Assembly: GCA_003243255.1 (NCBI GenBank)
Contig: QFQM01000001.1
Span: forward strand, 1 to 64,000
Origin: Flavobacterium psychrophilum
GTDB lineage: Bacteria; Bacteroidota; Bacteroidia; Flavobacteriales; Flavobacteriaceae
Direction: 5' to 3'
DNA: 64,000 nucleotides
Shown: positions 32,680 through 42,343 of the stretch, one piece after another
How positions within the stretch are numbered: position 1 is the stretch's first letter
Layout of the letters: each line of letters opens with the position of its first letter
Notes under the pieces: model-generated
Database searches by the model: none
The model's input: only the letters and a program-made list of their open reading frames with translations
What the model was told of the DNA's origin: nothing
Translations under genes and position numbers: made by a program

Positions 32680-33108
32680 TTATTGCTTTACAAAAACACC
32701 TGCTGTTTCTTCAAATTCTGCTCCCGCCGGAACAAAAACATCAATTTTGTTATTAGCAAGCTTTGTAAACATAAACGATGTAACACGTCCTCCAAGGTTA
32801 TAAATTACAGTATAGGTACTGTCTGATACCTGTTCCTGAAGAAAATAATCCGGCTTTGCAAGCCCCTCTATGCTTTCTTTCCAGCATATGGAGTTTGTAT
32901 TTGCCGCTGCATGGCAAATATTGTCGCCGCTAAACAGGAAAGTGTGAGGATACTCCTCTGTTGAACTCTCCGGTGCCCAGGCACCCTGTATCCATGACGG
33001 CGGATTAAAAGCACTTGCAGTATTTGCAGTGGTGTCTGTAGCCGTGCTGTCGTCATCAGAGCATGATGCGAGCAGCAAAGGCGCAATAAGTAAAAAGATC
33101 TTTTTCAT
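32680..33108 (-). CDS. Lipoprotein of unknown function
   Basis: 142 residues with start at 33108 (MKKIFLLIAPLLLASCSDDD, Cys16); an earlier ATG at 33135 would precede the signal peptide and is unlikely. After the Cys comes a flexible acidic-Thr linker, then PPSWIQGAWAPESSTEEYPH, a lipocalin-like opening, and strands to the end. Probably an outer-membrane-attached small beta-barrel. Host-type gene transcribed against the phage-type genes. Confidence 0.7.
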   Translation of the reverse strand: MKKIFLLIAPLLLASCSDDDSTATDTTANTASAFNPPSWIQGAWAPESSTEEYPHTFLFSGDNICHAAANTNSICWKESIEGLAKPDYFLQEQVSDSTYTVIYNLGGRVTSFMFTKLANNKIDVFVPAGAEFEETAGVFVKQ

Positions 33109-33291
33109 AATATTGATTTTGCAATTTAAACTCAATATTATAAAATTTTTCCTATTTCCAATGTTAAGTTTTAACTGAACAACAGTAGTTTACAATAATT
33201 TAATATTGAAAAGCGACCTCCTAATATTTACTCTGTAACTCTGCTTCTTCGACTTTGCCACTAAATTCAATCTTTCAATAAAAATCACAAA

Positions 33292-35511
33292 ATGCTCCTC
33301 TACATCAACAAACAGCTTGTAGACCTTGACAGTAACCAAACCATTGCTCAAACCAAACAGGTAAACGACCTGAACAGCCTCGAGAACCGGCAAACCAATT
33401 ATACCAATAAGTTCAGACTGCCTAAAACCGCCAACAACATCCGTATTATGGACTTTTTGACACTGGCAGGAAACAACTCGGACATTCCGTACCAAAAGAA
33501 CGAATGCAGCCTGTTTAGCGATAACGGCGAATGCTTTGTATACAACGGATGGGCAGTGATTACCGATGGTGGCGACAGTTTTGATGCTGTAATTTACGAC
33601 GGCATCATCGATCTGTACAAAGCCATCGAAAACAAAAACCTTTCGTCTCTGGTACTAAAAGAAATTGAACATGCAAAAGACCTTGATGGTGTTGCCGATA
33701 CATGGAACCCGGCACACGAATCCTACGGCAAATGCCGCTACATACTGGCCGATTATAATGGAAAAACAGGCTATACAAGAATATTGAATACAACCTATGC
33801 AGGTATTGACTACCTGATGCCATCGGTTAATGTGGCGTGGCTTTGGGACAAAATATTCACCACTTATGGAGTAGCATACAGTGGATCGGTTTTTCAAACG
33901 CAACAGTTTAAAAACCTGTGGATGACCTATCCTAAAGGACTCATAACCCGGGATGACGGAACCGAAATTGTAAACCTGACCTCGTTTTCCCCGGCGAATA
34001 GCTATTATGGTAATGTATTTGATTATTACTGGCGTACATTCCTTTTCAAATTTGCACCCGAAAATACCGACTACCAACAGTATTTCGACCTCGTAGGTGG
34101 TTATGCTTTTAAGGCCAAAGAAGCAGGGCATTTCAAACTGAGCATTAAGTGCAAATTGAACACCAAAGACAGTGTGCGCATTTTCATCAGCAAAAACATA
34201 AACACGACCAACAGCCCTACTCTAGATACCGTTGTTGAGCATAAGGTAATTACAGCCAATCTGCCTAAAAACACCGATTTTGAAGGTGAAGCCATAGTAA
34301 AGCTAAACGCCAGTGAAAGCCTTAGCCTGCTTATGCGACACAGGGACGGGACTGTACATGCGGTACGTTTCAGCGGCGATTCGGAGATTGATGTTACACT
34401 TACAAAGATAAACCCGGCAGAAATACAATTCAGTGAAGCATTTGAAGGCTTTTCGATAAGGGAATTCCTTTCGGAAGTACTGCACCGTTTTGGGCTTACC
34501 TTGTTCAGGGATAAATATGCCAACAGCTATGAATTCCTCACAATGCAGGAAATTTTGCAATCACCCGATACTGTAGACCTAAGTTCCAAATTTGCCGAAA
34601 AAACATCCGAAAATTATATCTATGGGAGCTATGCGCAGAATAACTGGTTCCGCTACGCCTATAACGACAAGGAAAACACGCATAACGACGGTTATATACC
34701 CGTGCGCAACCTCAACCTGCCGGAAGGCAAAGACATTATAAAATCGAAGATATACAGTCCTCAAAAAGAGAAATCGTCTTATCTGGGAACTACATCAAAC
34801 GTATACAAACTCTGGGAAAAAGAAATTGACGATGGCACCGATGGTACACCTGCTATTCAGTATAAAGCGCTGGACAACCGCTTTTATTTTTTACGTTCAG
34901 AATTTGTAAATGACAGTATAAGGCTTCGCTTTCTGGCTACGCAGGAAACCAGGACCCAGCAATCGTACTGGAAAGAAAATTTCTGGAAGCTGTCATTTGA
35001 AGATATTGTTGCCGATTATTACCGCTCTGTTGGATACCTCCTCAACAAGTCGCAGGTAGTTGCCGCTTCGCTGCTGCTAAATGACAATGATATCGCCAAT
35101 TTTGACTTTAGGAAACTGTATTACATTGAGCAGCTTGGCGGTTATTTCTTAATGAACAAAATAAGCAATTATGTGCCGGGTAAACCCGTAAAATGCGAGT
35201 TGGTACGTATCAGTTCTTACAGCCCGGATACTACTGCTCTACCAAAAGTTAGCATTAACAAAGTGGTTACCAACAATCATTATATCGATGTTTCTTTTAC
35301 CACAGAGGGAAGTGTGCAGGCTATGGCATTGAATATCTCAAAACTCAGCGGGGAACCTATGCCGGGCCGTGTAATAGATCCTTCGGCATCGAGGGTAACC
35401 CATGCCATCGCTACTACAGGCTCTTACAATATTTCCATTACTGCCGACGGGTATACCACTGCCCCTGTACGCGTTAATATTCCCAGCTATAGTTCAGTCT
35501 TATTATCATGA
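33292..35511 (+). CDS. Large phage tail protein (possible baseplate/tail-tip)
   Basis: 739 residues. The start region (LLYINKQLVDLDSNQTIAQT, QVNDLNSLENRQTNYTNKFR, LPKTANNIRIMDFLTLAGNN) and the recurrence of long beta-rich segments point to a large structural protein. The C-terminal ~120 residues (VSINKVVTNNHYIDVSFTTE, GSYNISITADGYTTAPVRVN) look like immunoglobulin-type modules. It overlaps the next gene by 4 bases and precedes the tape measure gene, so a tail-tip or baseplate role is likely by position. No family signature was found. Confidence 0.6.
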   Translation: MLLYINKQLVDLDSNQTIAQTKQVNDLNSLENRQTNYTNKFRLPKTANNIRIMDFLTLAGNNSDIPYQKNECSLFSDNGECFVYNGWAVITDGGDSFDAVIYDGIIDLYKAIENKNLSSLVLKEIEHAKDLDGVADTWNPAHESYGKCRYILADYNGKTGYTRILNTTYAGIDYLMPSVNVAWLWDKIFTTYGVAYSGSVFQTQQFKNLWMTYPKGLITRDDGTEIVNLTSFSPANSYYGNVFDYYWRTFLFKFAPENTDYQQYFDLVGGYAFKAKEAGHFKLSIKCKLNTKDSVRIFISKNINTTNSPTLDTVVEHKVITANLPKNTDFEGEAIVKLNASESLSLLMRHRDGTVHAVRFSGDSEIDVTLTKINPAEIQFSEAFEGFSIREFLSEVLHRFGLTLFRDKYANSYEFLTMQEILQSPDTVDLSSKFAEKTSENYIYGSYAQNNWFRYAYNDKENTHNDGYIPVRNLNLPEGKDIIKSKIYSPQKEKSSYLGTTSNVYKLWEKEIDDGTDGTPAIQYKALDNRFYFLRSEFVNDSIRLRFLATQETRTQQSYWKENFWKLSFEDIVADYYRSVGYLLNKSQVVAASLLLNDNDIANFDFRKLYYIEQLGGYFLMNKISNYVPGKPVKCELVRISSYSPDTTALPKVSINKVVTNNHYIDVSFTTEGSVQAMALNISKLSGEPMPGRVIDPSASRVTHAIATTGSYNISITADGYTTAPVRVNIPSYSSVLLS

Positions 35512-35795
35512 TACAGGAAATACACACCATTACACCACAAATTGACTTTGGCTTTGGCCAAACCGTAAAACGGGTAACGGCAGGAACACCCGTTACCATC
35601 TGGCTGTCTACCCTATACAATCGCGATGCTTATAGCTTTTCGCTTTTGGCACCGGGAACGGTTACCAAAATATCAGATTACGAATATACCGTAACACATA
35701 ACACAGCCGGAGTATACAGCCCTATACTTACTGTAACCCATAAGGCTACAGGATTAAGACTTGAAAGCAATACTTTAAACCTTACTATTAGCTGA
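35508..35795 (+). CDS. Small immunoglobulin-like phage protein
   Basis: 95 residues, one beta-sandwich-type module (FGFGQTVKRVTAGTPVTIWL, DYEYTVTHNTAGVYSPILTV). It is coupled to both neighbours: 4-base overlap upstream and one-base overlap with the tape measure start at 35795. Probably a tail component or chaperone. No family was recognised. Confidence 0.6.
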   Translation: MIQEIHTITPQIDFGFGQTVKRVTAGTPVTIWLSTLYNRDAYSFSLLAPGTVTKISDYEYTVTHNTAGVYSPILTVTHKATGLRLESNTLNLTIS

Positions 35796-37660
35796 TGCCA
35801 AAGAACATTGTAATAGCAAAACTGGATATAGACACCCAGGCACTCCAGGAAAGCATTCAGAAAACCGAAAAAGAAATAGACAAACTCGCCGAAAAGCAGG
35901 ATAAGCTTATAAAAAAGGGCAAAGAAGGCTCAGACAAGTTCAGGGAAAACGCGAATGAGCTCAGCCTTCTTAACGGTACGCACCAAATGTTATCTAAATC
36001 GCTTACAGCCTCAGAGGCTACTTTTAATGATTACAAACAACAGGTAGCCGACTCATTTCAGCAGATAAACCTTTTTAACGGAGGATTAGGCGGATTTATA
36101 AGCCGTGCGCAGGAAGCAGGCGGTGTAGGTTCGCTAATGAAAGACTCCTTTGCCGGAATGACCGACGGCATTAAAGGAATGGGAATGGCCATGAAAGCGA
36201 ACCCAATAGGCTTTATTATTGCTGCTGTTCAGGCTGTAATAGCCATTTTTAAGGACTTTACCCCTATTGTAGAAACGGTAGAACAGGCTATGGCAGCCAT
36301 GAGTGCCGTGGTGCAGAGTGTAACCAATGCTTTTATTGGCCTGTTTACAGGTGATGCAGGCAGTTTTTTCAGCAGTATTACTACAGGAGCAGCAGAGGCT
36401 GCAGGGGCTGCAATAGAACTGAAAAAAGCCCAGCAGGAACTGAATAAGGAAATTGAACTTCAGAAAATAAAAAATCAGGAGGCGGCCGGCAGCATAGAGA
36501 ACCTGATGGACAAGGTGAAGGATCAAACCAAATCGGAAGAGGAAAGGATTGCCCTTCTGGATAAAGCAACTGCCATTGAAAAACAAAACTATGACCAGCG
36601 TAAAAAACAGGCAGAGGAACTATACAATCAGGCGGTGCAGCAAATAGCCATCGGCAAAAACCTGACGCAGGAAGAACTTAAAAACCTTACTGAAAAAGGT
36701 GCAGCCTATGCCGCCGAACTGGCAAAACGAAAGAATATAAGTGAGGAAGAACTCAAAACACTAAGAGATGTACAGCTGGAACGCTCTAAAATATATGATG
36801 AGGAAAAGGGCATAACCCAAAAGCACACCCAGGAGCTTGAAAAAATTCATCAGGATGCCGAAAGACAGAGGGACGAACGCGAAAAGAAAAAAGCAAAACA
36901 AATACAGGATGCTATTGAAGGCCAACGACTCGAACTGCAACTACTGACAACCAATCAGGGCATAAAAGGAAAAGCCGCTATGGATGAACTGGCACTTGCC
37001 GAAGAGGTTGCTAAAAGAAAACGAAAAATTGCCCTTGCAGAATATAATACCACCGAAAAAACTGCGAATGACAAACGCAGGCTTGATCTTGCCAATGCCG
37101 AAATTACCAGGGATCTTTCCGAAGTTCAGGCTAAAACTGCTGTAAAAACAGCAGAGAAAGAAATCGAAATCTACAGGCAGAAGAACCAATCGCTTATAAA
37201 AGATGGTGAACTGATGTCAGACGCGGTGTATGCTAAAGAAAAAGAGCGTATACATGCTACCCTTGATGCAGAAACTAAATTCCTCATCACCAAAAAAAGC
37301 CAGGGGTTGCTAAGCGAACAACAATACCAGTCAGAGCTTGACAACCTGAAGAAAACGCACGACGCTGCCATTGCCGAAACCGATAAGCAAAAACAGGACG
37401 CAAAAAGAACCGCTATTGCCAAAGAAGCCGATGAGAAGGCCACCGCCTATGAAAATGATATGGCTGCTGCCGAAGGAAATTATCAGCAACAGCTAATAAT
37501 AGAAGAACAACGCCATATAGATGAAGGGCTTAGGTTAAAGGCATTACTGGACGCTGATCTCATCTCACAACAGGAATATAATGCGCTCTCGGAAGCCGAG
37601 ACAGAAAATCAGAAAAGAACAAAGCCAACATTAACAAGGCAGCTACCGATGCCAAACTGA
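35795..37660 (+). CDS. Tape measure protein, N-terminal part (gene split by a frameshift)
   Basis: 621 residues. It has the usual tape measure layout: an N-terminal coiled coil (LQESIQKTEKEIDKLAEKQD), a hydrophobic segment (GMAMKANPIGFIIAAVQAVI), a long helical rod with recurring Glu/Lys/Gln (YNQAVQQIAIGKNLTQEELK), and a degenerate end. The frame breaks at the A run 37613-37616: adding one A would continue as KNKANINKAATDAKLNL and join the next ORF at 37699-38271. In the intact form the protein would be about 825 residues and set tail length. No slippery heptamer fits programmed frameshifting here. Confidence 0.85.
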   Translation: MPKNIVIAKLDIDTQALQESIQKTEKEIDKLAEKQDKLIKKGKEGSDKFRENANELSLLNGTHQMLSKSLTASEATFNDYKQQVADSFQQINLFNGGLGGFISRAQEAGGVGSLMKDSFAGMTDGIKGMGMAMKANPIGFIIAAVQAVIAIFKDFTPIVETVEQAMAAMSAVVQSVTNAFIGLFTGDAGSFFSSITTGAAEAAGAAIELKKAQQELNKEIELQKIKNQEAAGSIENLMDKVKDQTKSEEERIALLDKATAIEKQNYDQRKKQAEELYNQAVQQIAIGKNLTQEELKNLTEKGAAYAAELAKRKNISEEELKTLRDVQLERSKIYDEEKGITQKHTQELEKIHQDAERQRDEREKKKAKQIQDAIEGQRLELQLLTTNQGIKGKAAMDELALAEEVAKRKRKIALAEYNTTEKTANDKRRLDLANAEITRDLSEVQAKTAVKTAEKEIEIYRQKNQSLIKDGELMSDAVYAKEKERIHATLDAETKFLITKKSQGLLSEQQYQSELDNLKKTHDAAIAETDKQKQDAKRTAIAKEADEKATAYENDMAAAEGNYQQQLIIEEQRHIDEGLRLKALLDADLISQQEYNALSEAETENQKRTKPTLTRQLPMPN

Positions 37661-37698
37661 ACCTTGCCAACCAAACCTTTGGCAATCTTGCTGCCATT

Positions 37699-38271
37699 AT
37701 GGGTAAGGAAAGCGCCGCAGGGAAAGCTATGGCAGTGGCTCAGGCAACTATCGATACATATAAGTCGGCAACGGCAGCCTACAGCGCAATGACCGGCATA
37801 CCTATTGTAGGGCCTGCTCTGGGTGCTGTAGCAGCAGCAGCGGCTGTAGCGGCTGGTGTTGCCAATGTAAAAAAGATAACATCGACCAAACCGCCAAAAG
37901 CCGAAAAAGGGGCATTGTTTAGCATAGGCGGGCAACGCCATAGCGCCGGTGGCACTTTATTTACGGGAGCCGACGGTACACAGTTTGAAGCCGAGCAGGG
38001 TGAACTTATTGGCGTAATGAATCGTAATGCGGCACGTCATTTTATGGCTTTTAACAATGCCTTCCCGAGTGGTGGCGCATCGGCACCCAATTATTTTGCC
38101 GGTGGTGGGATCGTATCGCGGGAAATTGCCCAGCAAAACCTTAATACCGATGAGCTTGCCCTAAAGATAGCCGAGGCCAACAGGAACCTCCCTCCTCCGG
38201 TTGTTGCAGTTCAGGATATTGTTTCTGAAGGTAACAGCTATGTAAGGGTTAGGGATTCGGCTAACTTTTAA
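37699..38271 (+). CDS. Tape measure protein, C-terminal part (gene split by a frameshift)
   Basis: 190 residues in the -1 frame relative to 35795-37660. The residues before the first ATG (NINKAATDAKLNLANQTFGN) continue the tape measure, so the ATG is only a convenient start. The rest contains a hydrophobic Ala/Val-rich stretch (GPALGAVAAAAAVAAGVANV) and a Gly-rich end. If the frameshift is real, translation of this part depends on internal initiation. It is followed by a bidirectional terminator. Confidence 0.75.
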   Translation: MGKESAAGKAMAVAQATIDTYKSATAAYSAMTGIPIVGPALGAVAAAAAVAAGVANVKKITSTKPPKAEKGALFSIGGQRHSAGGTLFTGADGTQFEAEQGELIGVMNRNAARHFMAFNNAFPSGGASAPNYFAGGGIVSREIAQQNLNTDELALKIAEANRNLPPPVVAVQDIVSEGNSYVRVRDSANF

Positions 38272-38280
38272 AAAAAGAAG

Positions 38281-38300
38281 TGCCCGGCGATTGCCGGGCA
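38281..38300. terminator. Bidirectional terminator between tape measure and antisense gene
   Basis: TGCCCGGC (38281-38288) pairs with GCCGGGCA (38293-38300) around GATT. On the minus strand it is followed by a C-rich TTCTTTTTTT run, on the plus strand by a short T run. Confidence 0.7.
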
Positions 38301-38325
38301 GCTTTATAATAGAAAACTCTTGTAA

Positions 38326-39126
38326 TTATAGTTTTTGCAGACACTTGAAATATTCTTTTAGGATGCCTCCATCGTTTACAACCTTTTCAAACTTATTTAG
38401 TTTTACAGATTTTATCTTGTGCTGGGTTAAAAGCTTTAAATCCGTTGGTTTTTGGAGTATTGGGCTTGCTGTTAAAACAGCCTCTCCATACGAATTAAGC
38501 GATGCTTTCAGTTTTTCGTTAGGCAAAGATATAGTAGCTCCACTATCAAAAACGATTGTTAATCCTTTCCAACCGGCGACTGGAATAGAAGTTTCTGTAG
38601 TTGGTAAATTTATCGTAACCACCAGCACTTGTGAGCCTGGATTCTTTACTATCTGGATTCCATCTTCAAATGGCGTAGCATAATGCGTAGCTGTACCATC
38701 TTTTTTTATTTTCTCGCAAAAAAAACCTTCGGGATATTCAAGACCGCCTACTACTTCAAAAGGGAACTTAAAGCTAACTTCCGGATCATATTTAAAATAT
38801 ATCTGGCCGGTTTCTGAATTTTCCAGAAGAAATTTATAACGCAAATATTTGTTATCAGGACCTACCCATAATGATTCATAAGAAATCAATTTAAATTCTT
38901 TTCCTACAAGTTCATTGTAAGGTGTAACGTATCCTTCCTTTTTGTAAATATTCTTAAGAGCGGCATCAGTATAAAAGTCCTCGAAGCCATACTTTTGAGA
39001 ATCTTCGGCTTTAGGTAATACCTTAAGGGTTTTGTCTTTAAGAAGTTCAACTTTTTCTCCGGGAAAATTTTGCGCGAATGCGCCCAGACTCAAGAACAGA
39101 GCCAGTAACGAAATGATTTTTTTCAT
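38326..39126 (-). CDS. Exported protein of unknown function (paralogue of 15630-16439)
   Basis: 266 residues with signal peptide MKKIISLLALFLSLGAFAQ. The mature start NFPGEKVELLKDKTLKVLP and most of the length align with the protein at 15630-16439 on the left flank of the prophage-derived region. It has no phage feature. It is located between the tape measure gene and a small Zn-ribbon gene, on the minus strand. Either a duplicated copy of a flanking host gene was captured, or an insertion occurred within an older host locus. Confidence 0.75.
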   Translation of the reverse strand: MKKIISLLALFLSLGAFAQNFPGEKVELLKDKTLKVLPKAEDSQKYGFEDFYTDAALKNIYKKEGYVTPYNELVGKEFKLISYESLWVGPDNKYLRYKFLLENSETGQIYFKYDPEVSFKFPFEVVGGLEYPEGFFCEKIKKDGTATHYATPFEDGIQIVKNPGSQVLVVTINLPTTETSIPVAGWKGLTIVFDSGATISLPNEKLKASLNSYGEAVLTASPILQKPTDLKLLTQHKIKSVKLNKFEKVVNDGGILKEYFKCLQKL

Positions 39127-39225
39127 GGCGTATAATTAATTTGAATGGTTTATAATGAGTCAAATTTATACAAAAAATAGTACTAAAAACACAAACGTGT
39201 AAAAATATTTCTATCATGCTGTTAT

Positions 39226-39486
39226 ATGCTCCCAAACATAAAAACCATCCTTTCGGGATGGAAGAACTATCTTGACAAGAGCGAAGTAACCGAAAACACA
39301 GCAATACAAAGGGCTGCCATATGTGCCACCTGCCCTAATGCAAAACAGGGTAAACTGCTCGCTTTTATAAAAGACAGCCTAACCGAAATTGAAGGCGCAT
39401 ATTGTACCCTGTGCCACTGCCCTCTCAGTGCCAAAGTGCGCTCTACCGATATTTGTCCCGATAATAAATGGAATGACCCGATATGA
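39226..39486 (+). CDS. Small Cys-rich (zinc-ribbon-like) phage protein
   Basis: 86 residues. Two Cys clusters, ICATCPNAKQG (CxxC) and YCTLCHCPLSAKVRSTDICP, suggest zinc binding. Phage genomes of Bacteroidota often carry small proteins of this type beside tail genes, but the role is unknown. Its last 14 bases overlap the start of the next gene at 39473. Confidence 0.7.
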   Translation: MLPNIKTILSGWKNYLDKSEVTENTAIQRAAICATCPNAKQGKLLAFIKDSLTEIEGAYCTLCHCPLSAKVRSTDICPDNKWNDPI

Positions 39487-39715
39487 AACCATAACAAGCC
39501 TTGGAGATGATTTGATTAAACTAATGGGAAAGAGTATTATTCCCGCGCATATACTCGACTGGAAGGTATATTATGAAGCCTACCTGAAACAAACCGAACT
39601 GCTCCTTAAAGAATACGGAAAACCAAAAAAGACCTGGGCTGCCGGCATGGTTGCCGATGAATTCAACATTAGCGAACGTACCATGTTTAATGTTATTGCA
39701 TTTATGGAAGGATAG
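39473..39715 (+). CDS. Small helix-turn-helix-like phage protein
   Basis: 80 residues from ATG 39473 (MTRYETITSLGDDLIKLMGK); a longer reading from 39389 would run inside the previous gene. The C-terminal segment KKTWAAGMVADEFNISERTM looks like an HTH and may bind DNA. It could be a late-gene activator, an inference from its location before the structural block. A word repeat (GGGTTTAGGGTTTAGAGTTTGGGG) follows the stop. Confidence 0.6.
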   Translation: MTRYETITSLGDDLIKLMGKSIIPAHILDWKVYYEAYLKQTELLLKEYGKPKKTWAAGMVADEFNISERTMFNVIAFMEG

Positions 39716-39798
39716 GCTTCGCTTGTTTGGGGTTTAGGGTTTAGAGTTTGGGGTTGCTTACTCTTGCTGAATACTGCGACTGAACACTGCAAACTAAC

Positions 39799-40902
39799 TT
39801 ATGGTTTTGCCCAGAAAAGTTCAGGGTTATTGGTAACATAAAAAACACGCTTATCACCACTGTTGTAAGTCATTTCAGAAACATGCTCCTGATTAAGTCC
39901 ATCAAGCGGAACAAGCTCTACATAGTCTAAATGCGGATGGCTATGATCGGTTTCGGTATCATAGGTACTTATAGCCGGTGTTTGGATACGGTACAGATTT
40001 TTAGCCATGTAGTTATCAAGATAGTGTTCTTTAGTTTGCTTGTTTTTATGGTTCCAGTTGGCTTCCTTGTTCAGTTTAAGCGGCTTACCGGTTATAAGCC
40101 TTTCACGCACTTCTTCTACGCTCAGCAGGTTTTTCTTATCATCCATAACAAAAGCTTCGAATGTTGGATCCATCCAAAGCCATTTGTTCAGTTTATTACT
40201 GTACACCATATTGATAACATGACAGTCGTCAAACTTAAGTTCTTTTGGCATACAGGTAATATAACGCGACTTAAAGCCCATAGCCAGATAGCATTCGTTA
40301 AGAACCGTTGCCATCATACGGCAGTTAACCCCTCGGCCTTCCGCCTTACAAACGCCTATAATGCCCTGTGCATTCTTAACTGCGGGATTGTCGCTGCTGC
40401 CATCGTGGCGAATGGTATTGTGTACCCATCGCATAAGATTCTTTATTTGCGAAACCTCATCGCCTTTTCCGGCAATGGAGTCAAGGTTGAATTCTTTGCG
40501 CAGCTTTTGCAGACTGGCATCGGTAGGTAGTGTATACACAAAGGCAGGGAATTCTCTTTTATCCTGAAGATTGTAGCCCGCTCCCTTTTGAAGAGTCTCA
40601 ATATAAGTAGGCTCGTACTGCACACGGGTCAGTGCCTTTTTGCCATTCAGGTCAATATAAAAATCATAGGGTTTGCCTTCTGTGGGCTCTATAGTAATCT
40701 CTCCTTTATCGGTATAAAAAGTAACCGTTTTGGCATTAGTAGCATATACATCGGGCGAAACATCCGGGGTAATCTTCCAGGCTTTCTTTTTAAGTTTACC
40801 ATCCACTTTAATGTTTACCATTTCGGTGGTTGCGGTAATGGTTTTAATTTCCTGAGCAAAAGAAAACACAGGAATAAGCAGTAGTGCAAATAGTTTTTTC
40901 AT
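39799..40902 (-). CDS. Transglutaminase-like protein (host type, antisense in prophage region)
   Basis: 367 residues with signal peptide MKKLFALLLIPVFSFAQ. The transglutaminase-like (papain-type) triad is visible: Cys194 in GRGVNCRMMATVLNE, His228 in DDCHVINMVY and Asp245 in LWMDPTFEAF. The segment IKNLMRWVHNTIRHDGSS (153-170) matches the usual helix ahead of the active site. Exported, probably periplasmic, with peptidase or amide-processing activity on unknown substrates. It is transcribed against the surrounding phage genes. Confidence 0.88.
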   Translation of the reverse strand: MKKLFALLLIPVFSFAQEIKTITATTEMVNIKVDGKLKKKAWKITPDVSPDVYATNAKTVTFYTDKGEITIEPTEGKPYDFYIDLNGKKALTRVQYEPTYIETLQKGAGYNLQDKREFPAFVYTLPTDASLQKLRKEFNLDSIAGKGDEVSQIKNLMRWVHNTIRHDGSSDNPAVKNAQGIIGVCKAEGRGVNCRMMATVLNECYLAMGFKSRYITCMPKELKFDDCHVINMVYSNKLNKWLWMDPTFEAFVMDDKKNLLSVEEVRERLITGKPLKLNKEANWNHKNKQTKEHYLDNYMAKNLYRIQTPAISTYDTETDHSHPHLDYVELVPLDGLNQEHVSEMTYNSGDKRVFYVTNNPELFWAKP

Positions 40903-41124
40903 TTTCGATTGATTGATGATACGCGAATATAGGAAAAAACTTAGGGAAAAAAGAAATTGTAGAATCCCGAAAAATGAACCAATAATATTTTTATAACGTT
41001 GAATTTCATACTATGATTTAAATAATTTTGACACAACTCTCATTTTTAACCAAATACTTAAAAAATAATTAATTTATGTAAATTTGTAAACTAACTAATA
41101 GTTGTAGCTAACAGAAGTGAATTT
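40903..41124. promoter_or_regulatory. AT-rich region with the promoter of the ATPase-PIN cassette
   Basis: 222 bases, very AT-rich, with TAAATTTG (41079-41086) fitting the -7 consensus 38 bases before the ATG at 41125. A clear -33 TTG at the expected distance is missing. Confidence 0.45.
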
Positions 41125-41955
41125 ATGGCTTATATTGCTTTAGGCGGAGTTTTAAAAACAGAATTTGGAGGAGTGCAAAGGCTATATAATTTTTATTATG
41201 AAGCTTCTCAATATCATAATGAAGAATTATATATAGATTTTAAAAATTTACTTTTTTTAGATGGTAATCTTTGCGCTTTATTTCAGAGTATACTATATAG
41301 ATTAAACAAACATAATAAATTGGTTTTCACAACTGATTTCGATTTTATAAAAAATAAATTTGATGTATTGATTAGGAATGGTTTTATACCTCTTCCGAAT
41401 GAAAATGGTGATAACCGAAATTCAACAATTTGTTTAAAACAGTTTGATGTAGCTAAACCTGATGAATTTATAGAATATATTCAAAATGATTTAATGAGTC
41501 ATCGCGGATTAAACCTATCCGAAGAAGAAACTGAAAAAATCTTATATTGTTTTGTAGAGATATTTAGCAATATTGAGCTACACTCGAAAACTGACGAACC
41601 TTTTTTTGCTTGTGGTCAATATTTTCCTGAAAATGGCGTTCTTAAATTTAGCATTGTTGATATTGGAAATGGTTTTTTACCTGCAATAAGCGCAAAAACG
41701 AATCAAGAAATCAACACAGCTTATGACTCAATTATTTGGGCTCTAAAAGAAAAAAACACAACTAAGCTAAATGCTCCCGGAGGCCTAGGCTTAACCGATT
41801 TAAGAGATTATTTTAATCAAAATAACGGCCAAATGCAAATTATCACCGGAGATGCATTTTGGAGTACAGAATTTGACAAGACAACCATTAAATATCAAAA
41901 TTTTCCTAAACAATGCTGTGGCACAATGATTAATTTGTTATTTTCGTATAATTAA
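41125..41955 (+). CDS. STAS-like plus HATPase protein (cassette gene 1)
   Basis: 276 residues. Residues ~5-100 resemble a STAS-like sheet (YIDFKNLLFLDGNLCALFQS, the strand-helix pattern used in partner switching). The C-terminal part is a GHKL ATPase: an N-box Glu145/Asn149 in CFVEIFSNIELHS, a G1 box VDIGNGF (Asp179) and a G2 box PGGLGLTDL (Gly219-Gly222). There is no phosphoacceptor His domain, so it is a stand-alone ATP-binding or kinase-like protein as in anti-sigma factors such as SpoIIAB. It forms an operon with the next two genes (62- and 2-base gaps). Confidence 0.8.
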   Translation: MAYIALGGVLKTEFGGVQRLYNFYYEASQYHNEELYIDFKNLLFLDGNLCALFQSILYRLNKHNKLVFTTDFDFIKNKFDVLIRNGFIPLPNENGDNRNSTICLKQFDVAKPDEFIEYIQNDLMSHRGLNLSEEETEKILYCFVEIFSNIELHSKTDEPFFACGQYFPENGVLKFSIVDIGNGFLPAISAKTNQEINTAYDSIIWALKEKNTTKLNAPGGLGLTDLRDYFNQNNGQMQIITGDAFWSTEFDKTTIKYQNFPKQCCGTMINLLFSYN

Positions 41956-42017
41956 TATATATTTGCACCCGCTTTAAGATTTCATTTTTTATAAAATTTT
42001 TTCTTCTAGTAAAAACC

Positions 42018-42341
42018 ATGACAATAGATTTAAAAAATATTATAGGTTCTAGTAATGCGATCACACATTCTGCTGGTGACTTGCTATATAACGAACTTAC
42101 TTCAAAAAAAAGCGACACGATAATCATTGATTTTAATAATATTATCTTGGTTTCGTCAGCTTTTTTAAATGCTTCTATTGGAAAAATATTTATAAAATAT
42201 CCTGATTTTTTTAAAAAGATAAGTTTTAATATTCCTGAAGACAAACAAATAATTCAGAAAAAAATCGATAAGGTTATAGAAAATGCGTCTACAGGAGATT
42301 TTTATGATGGGTTGGTTGACGACGCATCAAAATCTGAATAA
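42018..42341 (+). CDS. DUF4325 (STAS-like) protein (cassette gene 2)
   Basis: 107 residues. The segment DTIIIDFNNIILVSSAFLNA and the preceding LYNELTSKKSD match the short STAS-like DUF4325 fold, which often stands next to HATPase genes and is thought to behave like an anti-anti-sigma partner. No Ser/Thr phosphorylation site can be named with certainty. The small PIN gene begins 2 bases after its stop. Confidence 0.75.
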   Translation: MTIDLKNIIGSSNAITHSAGDLLYNELTSKKSDTIIIDFNNIILVSSAFLNASIGKIFIKYPDFFKKISFNIPEDKQIIQKKIDKVIENASTGDFYDGLVDDASKSE

Positions 42342-42343
42342 TA

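Noticed and set aside
37600..37700. Programmed -1 frameshift in the tape measure gene
   Set aside because: The zero-frame codons AAT CAG AAA AGA do not form an X XXY YYZ slippery site, and tape measure genes normally do not shift at their C-terminal end. A one-base loss explains it better.
39716..39798. Telomere-like GGGTTTAGGG words
   Set aside because: Short, imperfect word repeat behind a stop codon as at other sites in the window; no sign of a replicon end.
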